From contig NZ_JAIQWW010000011.1 in assembly GCF_020164455.1 (NCBI RefSeq), positions 62,001-126,000 on the forward strand: 64,000 nt of DNA, in the 5' to 3' direction. Positions within the stretch are counted from its first letter, which is position 1. Each line of letters opens with the position of its first letter. Both the position numbers and the translations under genes were made by a program. Positions 35,015 to 43,510 of this stretch are shown in pieces. The notes beneath the pieces were generated by a model, which had not been told where the DNA came from, ran no database searches, and saw only the letters and a program-made list of their open reading frames with translations. The stretch is from Phyllobacterium chamaecytisi. GTDB taxonomy: Bacteria > Pseudomonadota > Alphaproteobacteria > Rhizobiales > Rhizobiaceae.

Positions 35015-35869
35015 TCAAGAGCGAGAAAGGAATTCGCGAATGGCTGCGGCGATTTCCCCGGCATGCGTTTCGAGCGCGAAATGTCCGGTGTCAAAGAACC
35101 TTACATCGGCATCGGGGATATCGCGTTTGAATGCCTCGGCGCCCGGCGGCAGGAAGAACGGATCGTTCTTGCCCCACACCGCGAGGAACGCTGGCTTGTG
35201 CGTGTGGAAATAGCTCTGGAAGGCTGGATAGAGGGCAACGTTGCTTTTGTAATCGCCGAAGAGGTCGAGCTGTATGTCGGCAGCACCCGGACGGGCGAGA
35301 TAGAAATTATCGAGCGACTGACCGTCCGGCGACACCATCGCTACATCGCTGACGCCGTGGGTATATTGCCAACGGGTCGTTTCGGGGGTGAGCATAGCGC
35401 GCAACGCGTCGCGATTTTCCTTTGAAGAGTCTTGCCAATAAACGCGGATCGGATTCCACCCGTCGCTCAAGCCCTCTTCATAGGCGTTGCCGTTTTGCGA
35501 GATGATCGCGGTGATGCGCTCGGGATGCCGCATCGCCAGTCGAAAGCCGGTTGGCGCACCGTAGTCGAAAACATAGACGGCGAAGCGCTCGAGATGAAGG
35601 ATCTCGGTGAAGCGTTCGATGACGCCGGCAATATTGTCGAAGGTGTACGTGAATTTATCGCGAGAAGGCATGTCCGATTGACCGAAGCCCGGAAGATCCG
35701 GAGCGATGACCCGATACCTATCGCTGAGAAGCAGGATCAGATCGCGAAACATATGCCCTGCGCTCGGGAAGCCATGCAGCAGCAGCAGAATTGGTGCGTC
35801 CGCAGGGCCAGCTTCTCGATAGAAGACGTTGAAGCCGTCGACATTGGCGGTGAGATATTTGGTGGTCAT
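35015..35869 (-). CDS. Alpha/beta hydrolase with Asp nucleophile (epoxide hydrolase/dehalogenase-like)
   Basis: A 284-residue alpha/beta hydrolase. HGFPSAGHMFRD is the oxyanion region. The nucleophile elbow reads VFDYGAPTGFRLA with Asp instead of Ser, as in haloalkane dehalogenases and epoxide hydrolases. The C-terminal VWGKNDPFFLP and FDTGHFALETH supply the acid and the His. AGGAG in front of the ATG at 35867-35869 fixes the start. First gene of an operon with the SDR; upstream lies a 9-bp inverted repeat also found, in shorter form, before the next operon. Confidence 0.88.
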   Translation of the reverse strand: MTTKYLTANVDGFNVFYREAGPADAPILLLLHGFPSAGHMFRDLILLLSDRYRVIAPDLPGFGQSDMPSRDKFTYTFDNIAGVIERFTEILHLERFAVYVFDYGAPTGFRLAMRHPERITAIISQNGNAYEEGLSDGWNPIRVYWQDSSKENRDALRAMLTPETTRWQYTHGVSDVAMVSPDGQSLDNFYLARPGAADIQLDLFGDYKSNVALYPAFQSYFHTHKPAFLAVWGKNDPFFLPPGAEAFKRDIPDADVRFFDTGHFALETHAGEIAAAIREFLSRS

Positions 35870-35935
35870 TGGAGTTCTCCTGTCTCTGTGCCGTAACCGT
35901 TTTGCCACTTGCACGACGGTTATGGCTCATTGGAT

Positions 35936-35968
35936 AGTAACCTGTCAAGATGATATTAGCAGGTTACT
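35936..35968. promoter_or_regulatory. Inverted repeat AGTAACCTG/CAGGTTACT upstream of hydrolase-SDR operon
   Basis: Perfect 9-bp arms at 35936-35944 and 35960-35968 with a 15-bp spacer, 66 bp upstream of the hydrolase start. A weaker repeat (TAACCG/CGGTTA, within 35893-35922) lies closer to the gene. The same AGTAACC/GGTTACT arms recur at 37362-37394. It looks like a shared regulator site. Confidence 0.6.
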
Positions 35969-36027
35969 GCGTATTCGCGACCATCCCCCTTTTGACTAAT
36001 CGACAGGGATGTCGTTAAACTAGGATT

Positions 36028-36615
36028 TCAGGCAACCCGTCCACTGATAGCCTCCGGTCTTACGTAGAGAACCAAAGCGGTGCAGATCAGCCCAAAACCC
36101 AGTAAGGGAACGAACGGCGATACCAGGGCTGCCAGCGCAAAGATTCCGAGCGCAGCAAAAGTCCGGCGGCGAGCGAGCCGGCGCGCCTGGTCAGGCATTA
36201 TGGTCGAATCCGCCTGTGCCAATACTTCCCGTTCGAAGGCCAGATAGGCCAGTTCAACCAGGACAAAAATGGCTGCGTAGATGGTCATTGGTGCCGCCGC
36301 CAGATGCGAACGCGCCATCCATGCAGTCGCAAACGGGAGCAGTGATACGACAAAGAGATGCGCGAAGTTGAGCCAGATCAGTCGGGGTGTTGCATGCCGC
36401 ACAAAGCGCAGGAGGTGATGGTGGTTTACCCAGATGATCGCGATGAAAAGGTAACTTACGGCGTACCCTATGGCCGTGGGCCAAAGCGGCAGCAAAGATT
36501 CAAAGCTTGAATCTTCTGGAGCTTCCAACTCCAGAACCATAATTGTGATGATAACCGCGATCACCGCATCCGAGAAAGCTGCTAACCGATCCGCTGTTGT
36601 CCGTTGTTCATCCAT
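36028..36615 (-). CDS. TMEM175-family (DUF1211) membrane protein
   Basis: A 195-residue protein with about six helices. RLAAFSDAVIAVIITIMVLEL at the N-terminus holds the RxxxFSD motif of the TMEM175 family, whose studied bacterial members form potassium-permeable channels. YLFIAIIWVNHHHLLRFVRHA is the conserved third-helix region. GGGGGAG lies before the ATG at 36613-36615. It lies 29 bp downstream of an alpha/beta hydrolase gene on the same strand. Confidence 0.9.
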   Translation of the reverse strand: MDEQRTTADRLAAFSDAVIAVIITIMVLELEAPEDSSFESLLPLWPTAIGYAVSYLFIAIIWVNHHHLLRFVRHATPRLIWLNFAHLFVVSLLPFATAWMARSHLAAAPMTIYAAIFVLVELAYLAFEREVLAQADSTIMPDQARRLARRRTFAALGIFALAALVSPFVPLLGFGLICTALVLYVRPEAISGRVA

Positions 36616-36644
36616 CTTTCGATCTCCCCCGATAAAAACTAACA

Positions 36645-37334
36645 TCAGGCCGCGGCGCGGATTGCTTCTTCAACGATGTCCACGACTACGGAAGGCGCTG
36701 TGACACTTGGCGTATGATCCACGGAGTGCACCCTCACGTGGGCCTTCATGCGCTCTGCCATGAAGCGCTGCGTGCCAGCGACGATCATATGATCATTTTC
36801 AGCCAGCAGATACCAGCTTGGCAGGCTGCGCCATGCAGGAACGCCGACAGGCACAGTGATGCAGGCAATGGCAATCGGACGCTGAACAGCGGCCAGCATG
36901 CCCTGCATTTCCGGATCGGCGTTCGGTGCGAAAGCCTTTGCGAAGGCGTCATCCGGAAGCCAGATCAGGGAGTTCTCATCCGGTGCAAGCTTTGGCGCCT
37001 GCGGATGCGGCTCGGTGCGGTAAAAAACGTCGGCCACCGTTTCTCCTTCATCGGGAGCAAGTGCCGCCACATAGACCAATGACTTGACTTTTTCGGAGTG
37101 CGTCTCGCCAACCACCGCACCGGCATAGGCATGACCGACGAGCACCACGGGGCCGTCAATCCGCGCGAGGGTTCGGCTAACTGCCGCTACGTCGTCAGCC
37201 AGAGAGGTCAAGGGCAATGGCGCAGCCACCACCTTGACACCATGCGACTTGAGAGAAGCAATCACGCTTGCCCAGCTCAATCCATCAGCCCATGCACCGT
37301 GTACAAGCACGACTGTCATGTCTTTGAAATCCAT
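36645..37334 (-). CDS. Alpha/beta hydrolase-fold protein lacking the nucleophilic Ser
   Basis: A 229-residue protein of the small alpha/beta hydrolase group. HGAWADGLSW is the usual opening (HGAW...), but the nucleophile elbow reads VLVGHAYAGAVV: Ala stands where the family has Ser (GHSYGG). The Asp/Glu and His positions remain (LLAENDHMI, SVDHTPSV). It may be a non-hydrolytic member, a binding protein, or use another residue. First gene of the operon with the TMEM175 protein, divergent from a CGNR regulator. Confidence 0.85.
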   Translation of the reverse strand: MDFKDMTVVLVHGAWADGLSWASVIASLKSHGVKVVAAPLPLTSLADDVAAVSRTLARIDGPVVLVGHAYAGAVVGETHSEKVKSLVYVAALAPDEGETVADVFYRTEPHPQAPKLAPDENSLIWLPDDAFAKAFAPNADPEMQGMLAAVQRPIAIACITVPVGVPAWRSLPSWYLLAENDHMIVAGTQRFMAERMKAHVRVHSVDHTPSVTAPSVVVDIVEEAIRAAA

Positions 37335-37361
37335 CGTCTCACTCCTTTGACGTTTGCGTTA

Positions 37362-37394
37362 AGTAACCGTATTATTGCTTGTTTGGAGGTTACT
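37362..37394. promoter_or_regulatory. Inverted repeat AGTAACC/GGTTACT between hydrolase and CGNR genes
   Basis: Perfect 7-bp arms at 37362-37368 and 37388-37394 with a 19-bp spacer, 27 bp upstream of the hydrolase start in the divergent region with the CGNR regulator. A further GGTTAC half-site lies near 37431. The arms match those at 35936-35968. Confidence 0.6.
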
Positions 37395-37480
37395 CAAGAA
37401 AAACATAACTTGTCAACGTGCCTCAGAGTGGTTACATCACTCAAAGCCAAGTCACGCATCGGGGAGAAGGAACAATATAT

Positions 37481-38104
37481 ATGGGGCACGCATACCCGCC
37501 TGCAATTTTCATTGCCGATAGTCCTGGACTTGATTTTTTGAATTCTGTTGCAACGCCCGTGGATTCGGTCGTGGACTGGATCGATGGCGGTGACGGCCTT
37601 GTTGATTGGCTGTCACAAGCCAACCTCGTGCCCGAGGCGGTGCTTGCCGAAATCAAGGCCGGCGCGATGCCAGGTGAATTGGACAAGGTTGCCGATCAGG
37701 CACGAAGCCTTCGCGAATGGTTTCGAGGCTTTGTCCGTAAGCATAAGGGCACCGCTTTGTCGGCTAACCACCTGAAGGAGCTGGAGCCGCTCAACAAGCT
37801 CCTTCAGAGAGACGAGGCTTTTACCGAGATTGTGGCAGCGGAGGAAGGAGGGATCAAGACAACGATGTCGCGCCGTTGGCGCTCACCTGAGTCGCTGCTT
37901 TTGCCAATCGGGGAGTCGTTGGCCAAGTTTGTCTGTGAGGAAGATTTTTCAGATGTGAAGGCCTGCGAAGGCCAGGCATGCACTCTCATGTTCGTTGATC
38001 ACACACGACGCAAATCGCGTCGGTGGTGCAGTATGGCACTCTGCGGAAACAGGGCAAAACAGGCGGCGCATCGGACACGTTCAAAAAACATAGGGCTGCA
38101 GTGA
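37481..38104 (+). CDS. CGNR zinc-finger domain regulator (ABATE N-terminal domain)
   Basis: A 207-residue protein. The C-terminal treble-clef-like CGNR zinc finger is complete: CEGQACTLMFVD, then RRWCSMALCGNRAKQAAHR, with the four Cys and the CGNR box. The N-terminal half (LDFLNSVATP, then ADQARSLREWFRG) matches the ABATE stress-response domain. Members are thought to bind DNA. GGGAGAAGGA at 37462-37471 precedes the ATG at 37481. It is the best local candidate for binding the AGTAACC repeats nearby. Confidence 0.88.
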   Translation: MGHAYPPAIFIADSPGLDFLNSVATPVDSVVDWIDGGDGLVDWLSQANLVPEAVLAEIKAGAMPGELDKVADQARSLREWFRGFVRKHKGTALSANHLKELEPLNKLLQRDEAFTEIVAAEEGGIKTTMSRRWRSPESLLLPIGESLAKFVCEEDFSDVKACEGQACTLMFVDHTRRKSRRWCSMALCGNRAKQAAHRTRSKNIGLQ

Positions 38105-38128
38105 AAGTCCCATAAGACGGGTCATCCG

Positions 38129-39118
38129 CTAGGGGCGTGCTTCCGGTTCCTGCGCTGCTATCTGCAGCCAATTGACGAAGAGGCTTGCAGCTTCATTGTT
38201 ATGTTGCCTTGTCGGGACCACGACAAAATAAGCCCCTCTGGGTTTGATCGCGGCGTCAGTCAGGCGAACCAGTCGTCCCTGCTGCAACAGGTCTTCCACG
38301 AGATGTGTCCAGCCCAGCGCGATCCCCTGACCGTTGAGTGCGGCATAGATCGCTTCGGTGTAAAAGCTGCAACGCAATCCCAGAGTTTTCTTCGGAACCA
38401 CGATGGAAAATGACGAAAGCCACTCATTCCAGCCTGTCCACGTTGGATCGTCGGTTTCGTTGGAAATGAGGGAATATGAGGTCAAGTCCGCCGGAGTTTT
38501 GATGCGCCCGTCTGCCCCGGTATATCCCGGGCTGCAGACCGGGAAGACTTCGTCCTCGAACAGCAATTCGGCATGACCATCCGGCCACATGCCATTGCCG
38601 AATCTGATCGCAACGTCCACCTCGCCCAGTCGGAGGTTCGGCATGTTGTCCTGAGAGAGGATGCGGAGGTTGATGTAGGGATAATGGCGCGAGAACTCTG
38701 AAATTCTGGGCATCAACCAGAAATGCGAGAATGCAACTGTCGCAGAGATCGTCAGCTCGTCGCCGGAAGCGTCCTTGCGAAGGCCGGTAACAGCTTCCGC
38801 GATGAGATTGAAGGCGTCGCTGGTGGCCGTCGAAAGCGCTTTGCCCTTGTCCGTCAAAACCACCTTGCGGTGCAGCCGCGTAAAAAGGGGAAAGCCAAAG
38901 TCCTTCTCGAGAAGATGTATCTGGCGGCTGACCGCAGCCTGGGTGACGCCGAGTTCCTCGGCGGCCCGCGTAAAGCTCGACAGCCTCGACGCCGCTTCGA
39001 ATACGGTAAGTGCCGTCAATGGTGGCAGCTGTTTCCTCAAGCTTTCACTCTTCACTCCGATTTCGCTGAGCGGCGGGCCAGAGTCCCCATTACTTCTGGT
39101 AATGTCAATGGCGCACAT
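38129..39118 (-). CDS. LysR family transcriptional regulator (GcvA-like)
   Basis: A LysR regulator; LPPLTALTVFEAASRLSSFTRAAEELGVTQAAVSRQIHLLE is the winged helix (abbreviated here by its ends LPPLTAL and QIHLLE), and the substrate-binding domain contains VDVAIRFGNGMWPDGHAEL. The start is uncertain: the ATG at 39116-39118 gives 329 residues, while a GTG at 39053-39055 gives 308, closer to the family norm. It is divergent from the Rieske oxygenase gene, 64 bp away, and probably activates it. Confidence 0.88.
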   Translation of the reverse strand: MCAIDITRSNGDSGPPLSEIGVKSESLRKQLPPLTALTVFEAASRLSSFTRAAEELGVTQAAVSRQIHLLEKDFGFPLFTRLHRKVVLTDKGKALSTATSDAFNLIAEAVTGLRKDASGDELTISATVAFSHFWLMPRISEFSRHYPYINLRILSQDNMPNLRLGEVDVAIRFGNGMWPDGHAELLFEDEVFPVCSPGYTGADGRIKTPADLTSYSLISNETDDPTWTGWNEWLSSFSIVVPKKTLGLRCSFYTEAIYAALNGQGIALGWTHLVEDLLQQGRLVRLTDAAIKPRGAYFVVVPTRQHNNEAASLFVNWLQIAAQEPEARP

Positions 39119-39182
39119 TTGTGCAGTTGAAATATCCCAATTTGCTGCGATTCTAGACACGATTGATCCATAAGGAAACATT

Positions 39183-40436
39183 ATGCTCAATACGTTCCCA
39201 TCGCCGATCTCCTCCTTGCTCGATGCGCGTATCGACGGGCACTCTTTGCCCGCTGGGCTGTACACCCGCGAAGATGTCTTCCAGGCGGACCTGGACGTGT
39301 TCTTTTCCAAGCACTGGATTCACGTTGGTCTCGAGTGCGATGTTCCGGAAGCTGGCGACGCCGTGGTCATCGACATCGGATCGACGAGCCTGATTTTGCT
39401 GAGGGACGACGACAACGACATCCGGGTGGTCCGCAACGTTTGCCGTCATCGTGGCGCGCGACTGCTGGACGCCGGATCAACAGTCATTTCCAAGCTGGTG
39501 TGCCCCTACCACCAATGGACCTACGAGCTTTCGGGTGAGCTCAGCTATGCCCCGCATATGGGGAAGAATTTCGACAAGAGTTGCAGGCACCTTAAGGCGG
39601 TCAACTTCAAGTCGATTGGTGGCCTGATCTATGTCTGTCTTTCCGACAATCCCCCGCAGGACATCAAGCGGCTGGAGGAAGTCATGGATGGGCGACTAGA
39701 GCCTTATGATATCCGGAACGCCAAGGTCGCACACCAGCTGGATGTCATCGAGAAGGGCAACTGGAAGCTCACCATGGAGAACAACCGGGAGTGCTATCAC
39801 TGCTCGGCCAACCACCCGGAGCTGTGTGTTTCGTTCGTCGATCTTGACTTTGGATATGATCCCGACAGCCTCAGCCCGGAGGACCGGGAAGAGGCGGAAG
39901 CGCATTTCGCCATATACGGCGAGCGCACGAAAGGTTGGGAGGCAGACGGATTTCCATCATCAACGGTCGAACAGGTGCGGAACTGTGAAACCAATTTTCG
40001 TACCCAGCGCCTGATTATCGCCGGGGCGGGCGAATCCCAGACGGAAGATTCGACCGCCGCCTCGTCGAAGCTTCTTGGGACGATGACCCGCAAGGATCTC
40101 GGCGACACGCATCTTTGGGGACATAGCAGCTGGTGTCACTTCATGGGCGACCATGCCGTGATCTCCATCGCAATCCCGCTTTCTGCCGATACAACGTTAA
40201 TCCGAACGAAATGGCTTGTTCACAAGGATGCGATCGAGGGCGTCGACTACGATCTTGCTAAACTTACCCACGTATGGACCGAGACGACCAACCAAGACGC
40301 CGAGCTCGTTGCCCGCGCCCAGGCGGGCGTCCAGGACCCGGGCTATGAGCCTGGCCCTTATTCCAGGTTCACCGAAGTCGCTCTTGATGACTTCGCGAGC
40401 TGGTACATTGAACGAATGCGCGCTCATGGCTACTGA
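39183..40436 (+). CDS. Rieske non-heme iron oxygenase alpha subunit, GbcA/Stc2 type
   Basis: A 417-residue oxygenase. The Rieske cluster ligands are Cys87 and His89 (NVCRHRGARL) and Cys107 and His110 (LVCPYHQWTYEL). The mononuclear iron site has His206 and His211 in NNRECYHCSANHPEL. The end, VDYDLAKLTHVWTETTNQDAEL and EPGPYSRF, closely resembles glycine betaine and proline betaine (stachydrine) demethylating oxygenases. The likely reaction is oxidative N-demethylation of a quaternary ammonium compound. The gene overlaps its reductase gene by 11 nt. Confidence 0.9.
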   Translation: MLNTFPSPISSLLDARIDGHSLPAGLYTREDVFQADLDVFFSKHWIHVGLECDVPEAGDAVVIDIGSTSLILLRDDDNDIRVVRNVCRHRGARLLDAGSTVISKLVCPYHQWTYELSGELSYAPHMGKNFDKSCRHLKAVNFKSIGGLIYVCLSDNPPQDIKRLEEVMDGRLEPYDIRNAKVAHQLDVIEKGNWKLTMENNRECYHCSANHPELCVSFVDLDFGYDPDSLSPEDREEAEAHFAIYGERTKGWEADGFPSSTVEQVRNCETNFRTQRLIIAGAGESQTEDSTAASSKLLGTMTRKDLGDTHLWGHSSWCHFMGDHAVISIAIPLSADTTLIRTKWLVHKDAIEGVDYDLAKLTHVWTETTNQDAELVARAQAGVQDPGYEPGPYSRFTEVALDDFASWYIERMRAHGY

Positions 40437-41508
40437 GCTCCTTCTCAAGGCCGTGAACCAAACAAGCGGTGCGTATTGGGACCCGGAGACCGACGACGAA
40501 CTCGTTTGCATCGATGTCCATGACGAAACGCATGATGTGAAAAGTTTCACGTTCGTGTCGCCCGAGCGGAAACAATTCGAATTCAGTGCCGGGCAATATT
40601 TCAAGTTCGAGCTTGGTCTCGATAATGAAGACGACGGGCGCTGCTACAGCGTCTCGTCTTCTCCACTCCGCAAGATCGCCATTACAGTCACGGTGAAGCG
40701 TGTACCGGGTGGAAAGGTATCGAACTGGCTGCACGACAATCTGATCCCGAACACGGCCGTCCGCGTGTCAGGGCCACTCGGCCGTTTCGTCCGGCCAGCT
40801 GCGAAGAAGTACCTTTTCCTGTCGGGTGGCTCCGGGATCACGCCACTCATGTCGATGGCAAGGGAGCTTGCTGACACGGCGGAGACGACCGATGTCATCT
40901 TTTTGCACGCGGGTAGAACTCCAAAAGATCTTATCTTCCGCGAAGAGATTGCAAACATCGCGCGACGCGTCAAAGGGTTCAGAATTCTGCTGCTTCCCGA
41001 AGACATCGGAACCGAACGAGGTTGGCCGGGCATTTCAGGCCGGATATCCAAGGAATTCCTTTCTCTCGCAGCGCCCGATATCGCCGACCGCGTCGTCATG
41101 TGCTGCGGACCCGCACCATTCATGGCAGCCGCAAGAAAGATCAGCGCCGAACTGGGTGTTCCCGAAACCAACTACCTTGAAGAAAGCTTCGACGCCGTTG
41201 TCATCGAAGAAGCTCCAGCGTCAGCTTCCGAGGTCGTCGAAACGAAATCGTTCAATGTGCAGTTTTCGAAACAGGGCAAGTCTGTCGAAGTCCGCGCCGA
41301 TCAGACGGTTCTCTCCTGTGCCAAAAAATCCGGTGTCAGGATTCCATCATCCTGTGCCAGCGGTATCTGCGGGACCTGCAAGTCCAAGCTCGTGAGCGGT
41401 GCCGTCGACATGAAACATGACGGAGGGATAAGGCAAAGGGAGATCGATGCCGGTTTCTTCCTGCCGTGCTGTTCCAGACCGCTTAGCGATCTCGTCATCG
41501 AACGCTAG
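40426..41508 (+). CDS. Oxygenase reductase with flavin, NAD and C-terminal 2Fe-2S domains (GbcB type)
   Basis: A 360-residue electron-transfer protein. The flavin-binding region has CYSVSSSP, the NAD-binding domain has FLSGGSGITPLMSM and VMCCGPAPFM, and the C-terminal plant-type ferredoxin has CASGICGTCKSKL followed by FFLPCCSRP, supplying four Cys. The order flavin-NAD-ferredoxin matches GbcB and carnitine monooxygenase reductases. The ATG at 40426 lies within the end of the oxygenase gene, so the pair is translationally coupled and forms one two-component system. Confidence 0.92.
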   Translation: MATELLLKAVNQTSGAYWDPETDDELVCIDVHDETHDVKSFTFVSPERKQFEFSAGQYFKFELGLDNEDDGRCYSVSSSPLRKIAITVTVKRVPGGKVSNWLHDNLIPNTAVRVSGPLGRFVRPAAKKYLFLSGGSGITPLMSMARELADTAETTDVIFLHAGRTPKDLIFREEIANIARRVKGFRILLLPEDIGTERGWPGISGRISKEFLSLAAPDIADRVVMCCGPAPFMAAARKISAELGVPETNYLEESFDAVVIEEAPASASEVVETKSFNVQFSKQGKSVEVRADQTVLSCAKKSGVRIPSSCASGICGTCKSKLVSGAVDMKHDGGIRQREIDAGFFLPCCSRPLSDLVIER

Positions 41509-41527
41509 ATCGCCCGATCAGGCATAA

Positions 41528-41551
41528 CCGGCGCGCTCTGCAGGGCGCCGG
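41528..41551 (+). terminator. Stem-loop after the oxygenase-reductase operon
   Basis: CCGGCGC (41528-41534) and GCGCCGG (41545-41551) form a 7-bp GC-rich stem, 19 bp after the reductase stop and 20 bp before the end of a convergent SDR gene. The T run is weak, so termination is probable but not certain. Confidence 0.5.
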
Positions 41552-41570
41552 CTATTTGCTCGTGACCCTG

Positions 41571-42422
41571 CTACACGGATACTGCGTCTTCCTTGGGGAA
41601 ATCGGTGGACACCGCAAGATCGCGCCATGCGGCGAGTTCCCTTTCGACGCTCGCATTCTTGGCTTCGATCGCTGCCACAGCGTCCGAGCCGAACGGTATG
41701 CGAAGCGGGGGATTGGGTTCGTTGACTATCTTCACCATTGCCTTGGCAAGCCGGGCCGGATCGCCGGGCTGCGCGTGGTTGGCACCGGCGGCGGTGGTCC
41801 GCATGGCGCCGGCGGGCGTCTCGTCATAGTCGCCTATAAGGCCATGGCTGACGTTCAGTGAACTTTCATCGAGAAAGTCCGTGCGGAAGTATCCGGGTTC
41901 GACAATTGTGACTTTAATGCCAAGGGGCTGCAGTTCGGCTGATAAGGCCTCTGAAAGGCCCTCGACCGCAAATTTCGTCGAGCAGTAGACGCCCCAGCCA
42001 CCATGGCTCACATAGCCGCCGATGGATGAAATGTTGATGATGTGCCCCGACCGCTGCCGGCGCATGTGCGGAAGGACCGCCCGGGTCACCTTGAGCAGGC
42101 CGAAGACATTCGTTGCGTAGAGTTTTTCGATTTCTACAGCCGTCGCTTCCTCGACAGCCCCGAGGAGGCCGAACCCGGCATTGTTCAACAGGACATCGAT
42201 CTTGCCGAAGCGCTTGACGGCCTGTTCGGCCGCCGCGTTGGCTTCCGCCTCGTCGGTGACGTCGAGAGCCACTGCCAACAGATTGGGATGATGGCCTAAC
42301 CTGTCGGTCACGGTCTGCGGATTGCGTGCGGTTGCAACAACCGCGTCTCCCGCGTTCAGGGCCTGCTCTGTGATCAGCGCGCCAAAGCCGCGCGAAGCAC
42401 CTGTGATAAACCATACACGCAT
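41571..42422 (-). CDS. SDR family oxidoreductase
   Basis: A 283-residue SDR. TGASRGFGALI near residue 7 is the cofactor motif, NNAGFG the structural one, and the catalytic residues are intact in INISSIGGY and YCSTKFAVEG. It has the longer C-terminus common in the RhlG/DltE-like group. It is divergent from a LysR gene 103 bp away, which is likely its regulator. Confidence 0.9.
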   Translation of the reverse strand: MRVWFITGASRGFGALITEQALNAGDAVVATARNPQTVTDRLGHHPNLLAVALDVTDEAEANAAAEQAVKRFGKIDVLLNNAGFGLLGAVEEATAVEIEKLYATNVFGLLKVTRAVLPHMRRQRSGHIINISSIGGYVSHGGWGVYCSTKFAVEGLSEALSAELQPLGIKVTIVEPGYFRTDFLDESSLNVSHGLIGDYDETPAGAMRTTAAGANHAQPGDPARLAKAMVKIVNEPNPPLRIPFGSDAVAAIEAKNASVERELAAWRDLAVSTDFPKEDAVSV

Positions 42423-42525
42423 GACGTTTTCCTTTCCTTGTTGAATTGCTGGCTGAAAGCTAGCGCATCGACTAAGTTGAAATAATCGCCTTTATTCTCC
42501 ATGAGGTAGTGAGGAGAACTCAACA

Positions 42526-43419
42526 ATGCGGAAGATCGGTCCGTCAGATCTTGCCAGCTTTCTGGCTATCGGTCACAACCGTAGCTTCAAGAAGGCTGCC
42601 GTGGAGCTAGGGGTAACACCATCAGCCCTCAGTCACGCGTTAAGGTCGATCGAGGAACGATTGGATATCCGTCTGGTCAACCGGACCACGCGAAGTGTAG
42701 CGCTGACCGAGGCAGGCGAACAGCTTTTCGCCCGCATCAAGCCCGCTTTCCACGATATCGAGGATGCGCTTGAGGATCTGAACGCCTTTCGTGGCCAACC
42801 CTCCGGCAAAGTTCGCATCAATGCGGCGCGCGCTGCGTCAAAGCTGGTGCTTTTACCGATCATCGCGCGGTTTCTGAAGGTCCATCCTGCAGTTGAGGTC
42901 GAACTGGTGGTCGACGATGCACTGGTCGATATGGTATCCGCCGGGTTCGATGCCGGGGTTCGCTTCGGCGAAATGATCGCGGCTGATATGATTGCAGTTC
43001 CAATCGGACCGCGGCACAGGTTCGCCGTGGTGGGGTCACGTGGGCACTTCGAGCACTACCCACAGCCGGTTTTGCCGCAGGATCTGAACCACCATCCCTG
43101 CATTCGCTATCGCTTCGCGAGCGGGGCCCTCTATCGATGGGAGTTCGAAAAAGGCGGTATCGAACTCGAGATCGAGGTTCAAGGATCGCTTACCGTCGGC
43201 GACCAGGACCTGATGCTCGAAGCTGCCCTCAATGGTGCTGGTCTTGCCTATCTTTTTGAGGATCAAGTTCAAGCGCATCTATCGGAAGGGCGTCTACAGC
43301 GGGTTCTGGACGACTGGTGTCCTTACTATCCTGGCTTCTTCCTTTATTATACGAGCCGCCGGCAACTTCCGACCGCCATGCGTGCATTCGTCGATTTTGT
43401 GAAAAGCGAGAACCGATGA
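42526..43419 (+). CDS. LysR family transcriptional regulator
   Basis: A 297-residue LysR protein of normal length. The winged helix is LASFLAIGHNRSFKKAAVEL followed by VTPSALSHALRSIEERL, and the effector domain begins near GKVRINAARAASKLVL. It is divergent from the SDR gene, the usual LysR target arrangement. Such CrgA/PecT-like proteins often act on a single neighbouring oxidoreductase. Confidence 0.93.
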   Translation: MRKIGPSDLASFLAIGHNRSFKKAAVELGVTPSALSHALRSIEERLDIRLVNRTTRSVALTEAGEQLFARIKPAFHDIEDALEDLNAFRGQPSGKVRINAARAASKLVLLPIIARFLKVHPAVEVELVVDDALVDMVSAGFDAGVRFGEMIAADMIAVPIGPRHRFAVVGSRGHFEHYPQPVLPQDLNHHPCIRYRFASGALYRWEFEKGGIELEIEVQGSLTVGDQDLMLEAALNGAGLAYLFEDQVQAHLSEGRLQRVLDDWCPYYPGFFLYYTSRRQLPTAMRAFVDFVKSENR

Positions 43420-43475
43420 TCATTGTGCGCTTTCATCAGTTTTCCGCCGAATTTTCAGCGGGCGAAAATCTTCAT

Positions 43476-43500
43476 GGAACAACTGTCATATTGAAACGTT
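43476..43500 (+). promoter_or_regulatory. EcfG-type promoter before the first DUF982 gene
   Basis: GGAAC at 43476-43480, 16 bp, then CGTT at 43497-43500: an exact match to the alphaproteobacterial general stress sigma EcfG consensus. The gene start at 43511 is only 10 bp further, so the leader would be just a few nucleotides long. Confidence 0.7.
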
Positions 43501-43510
43501 AGGTTGCGCT

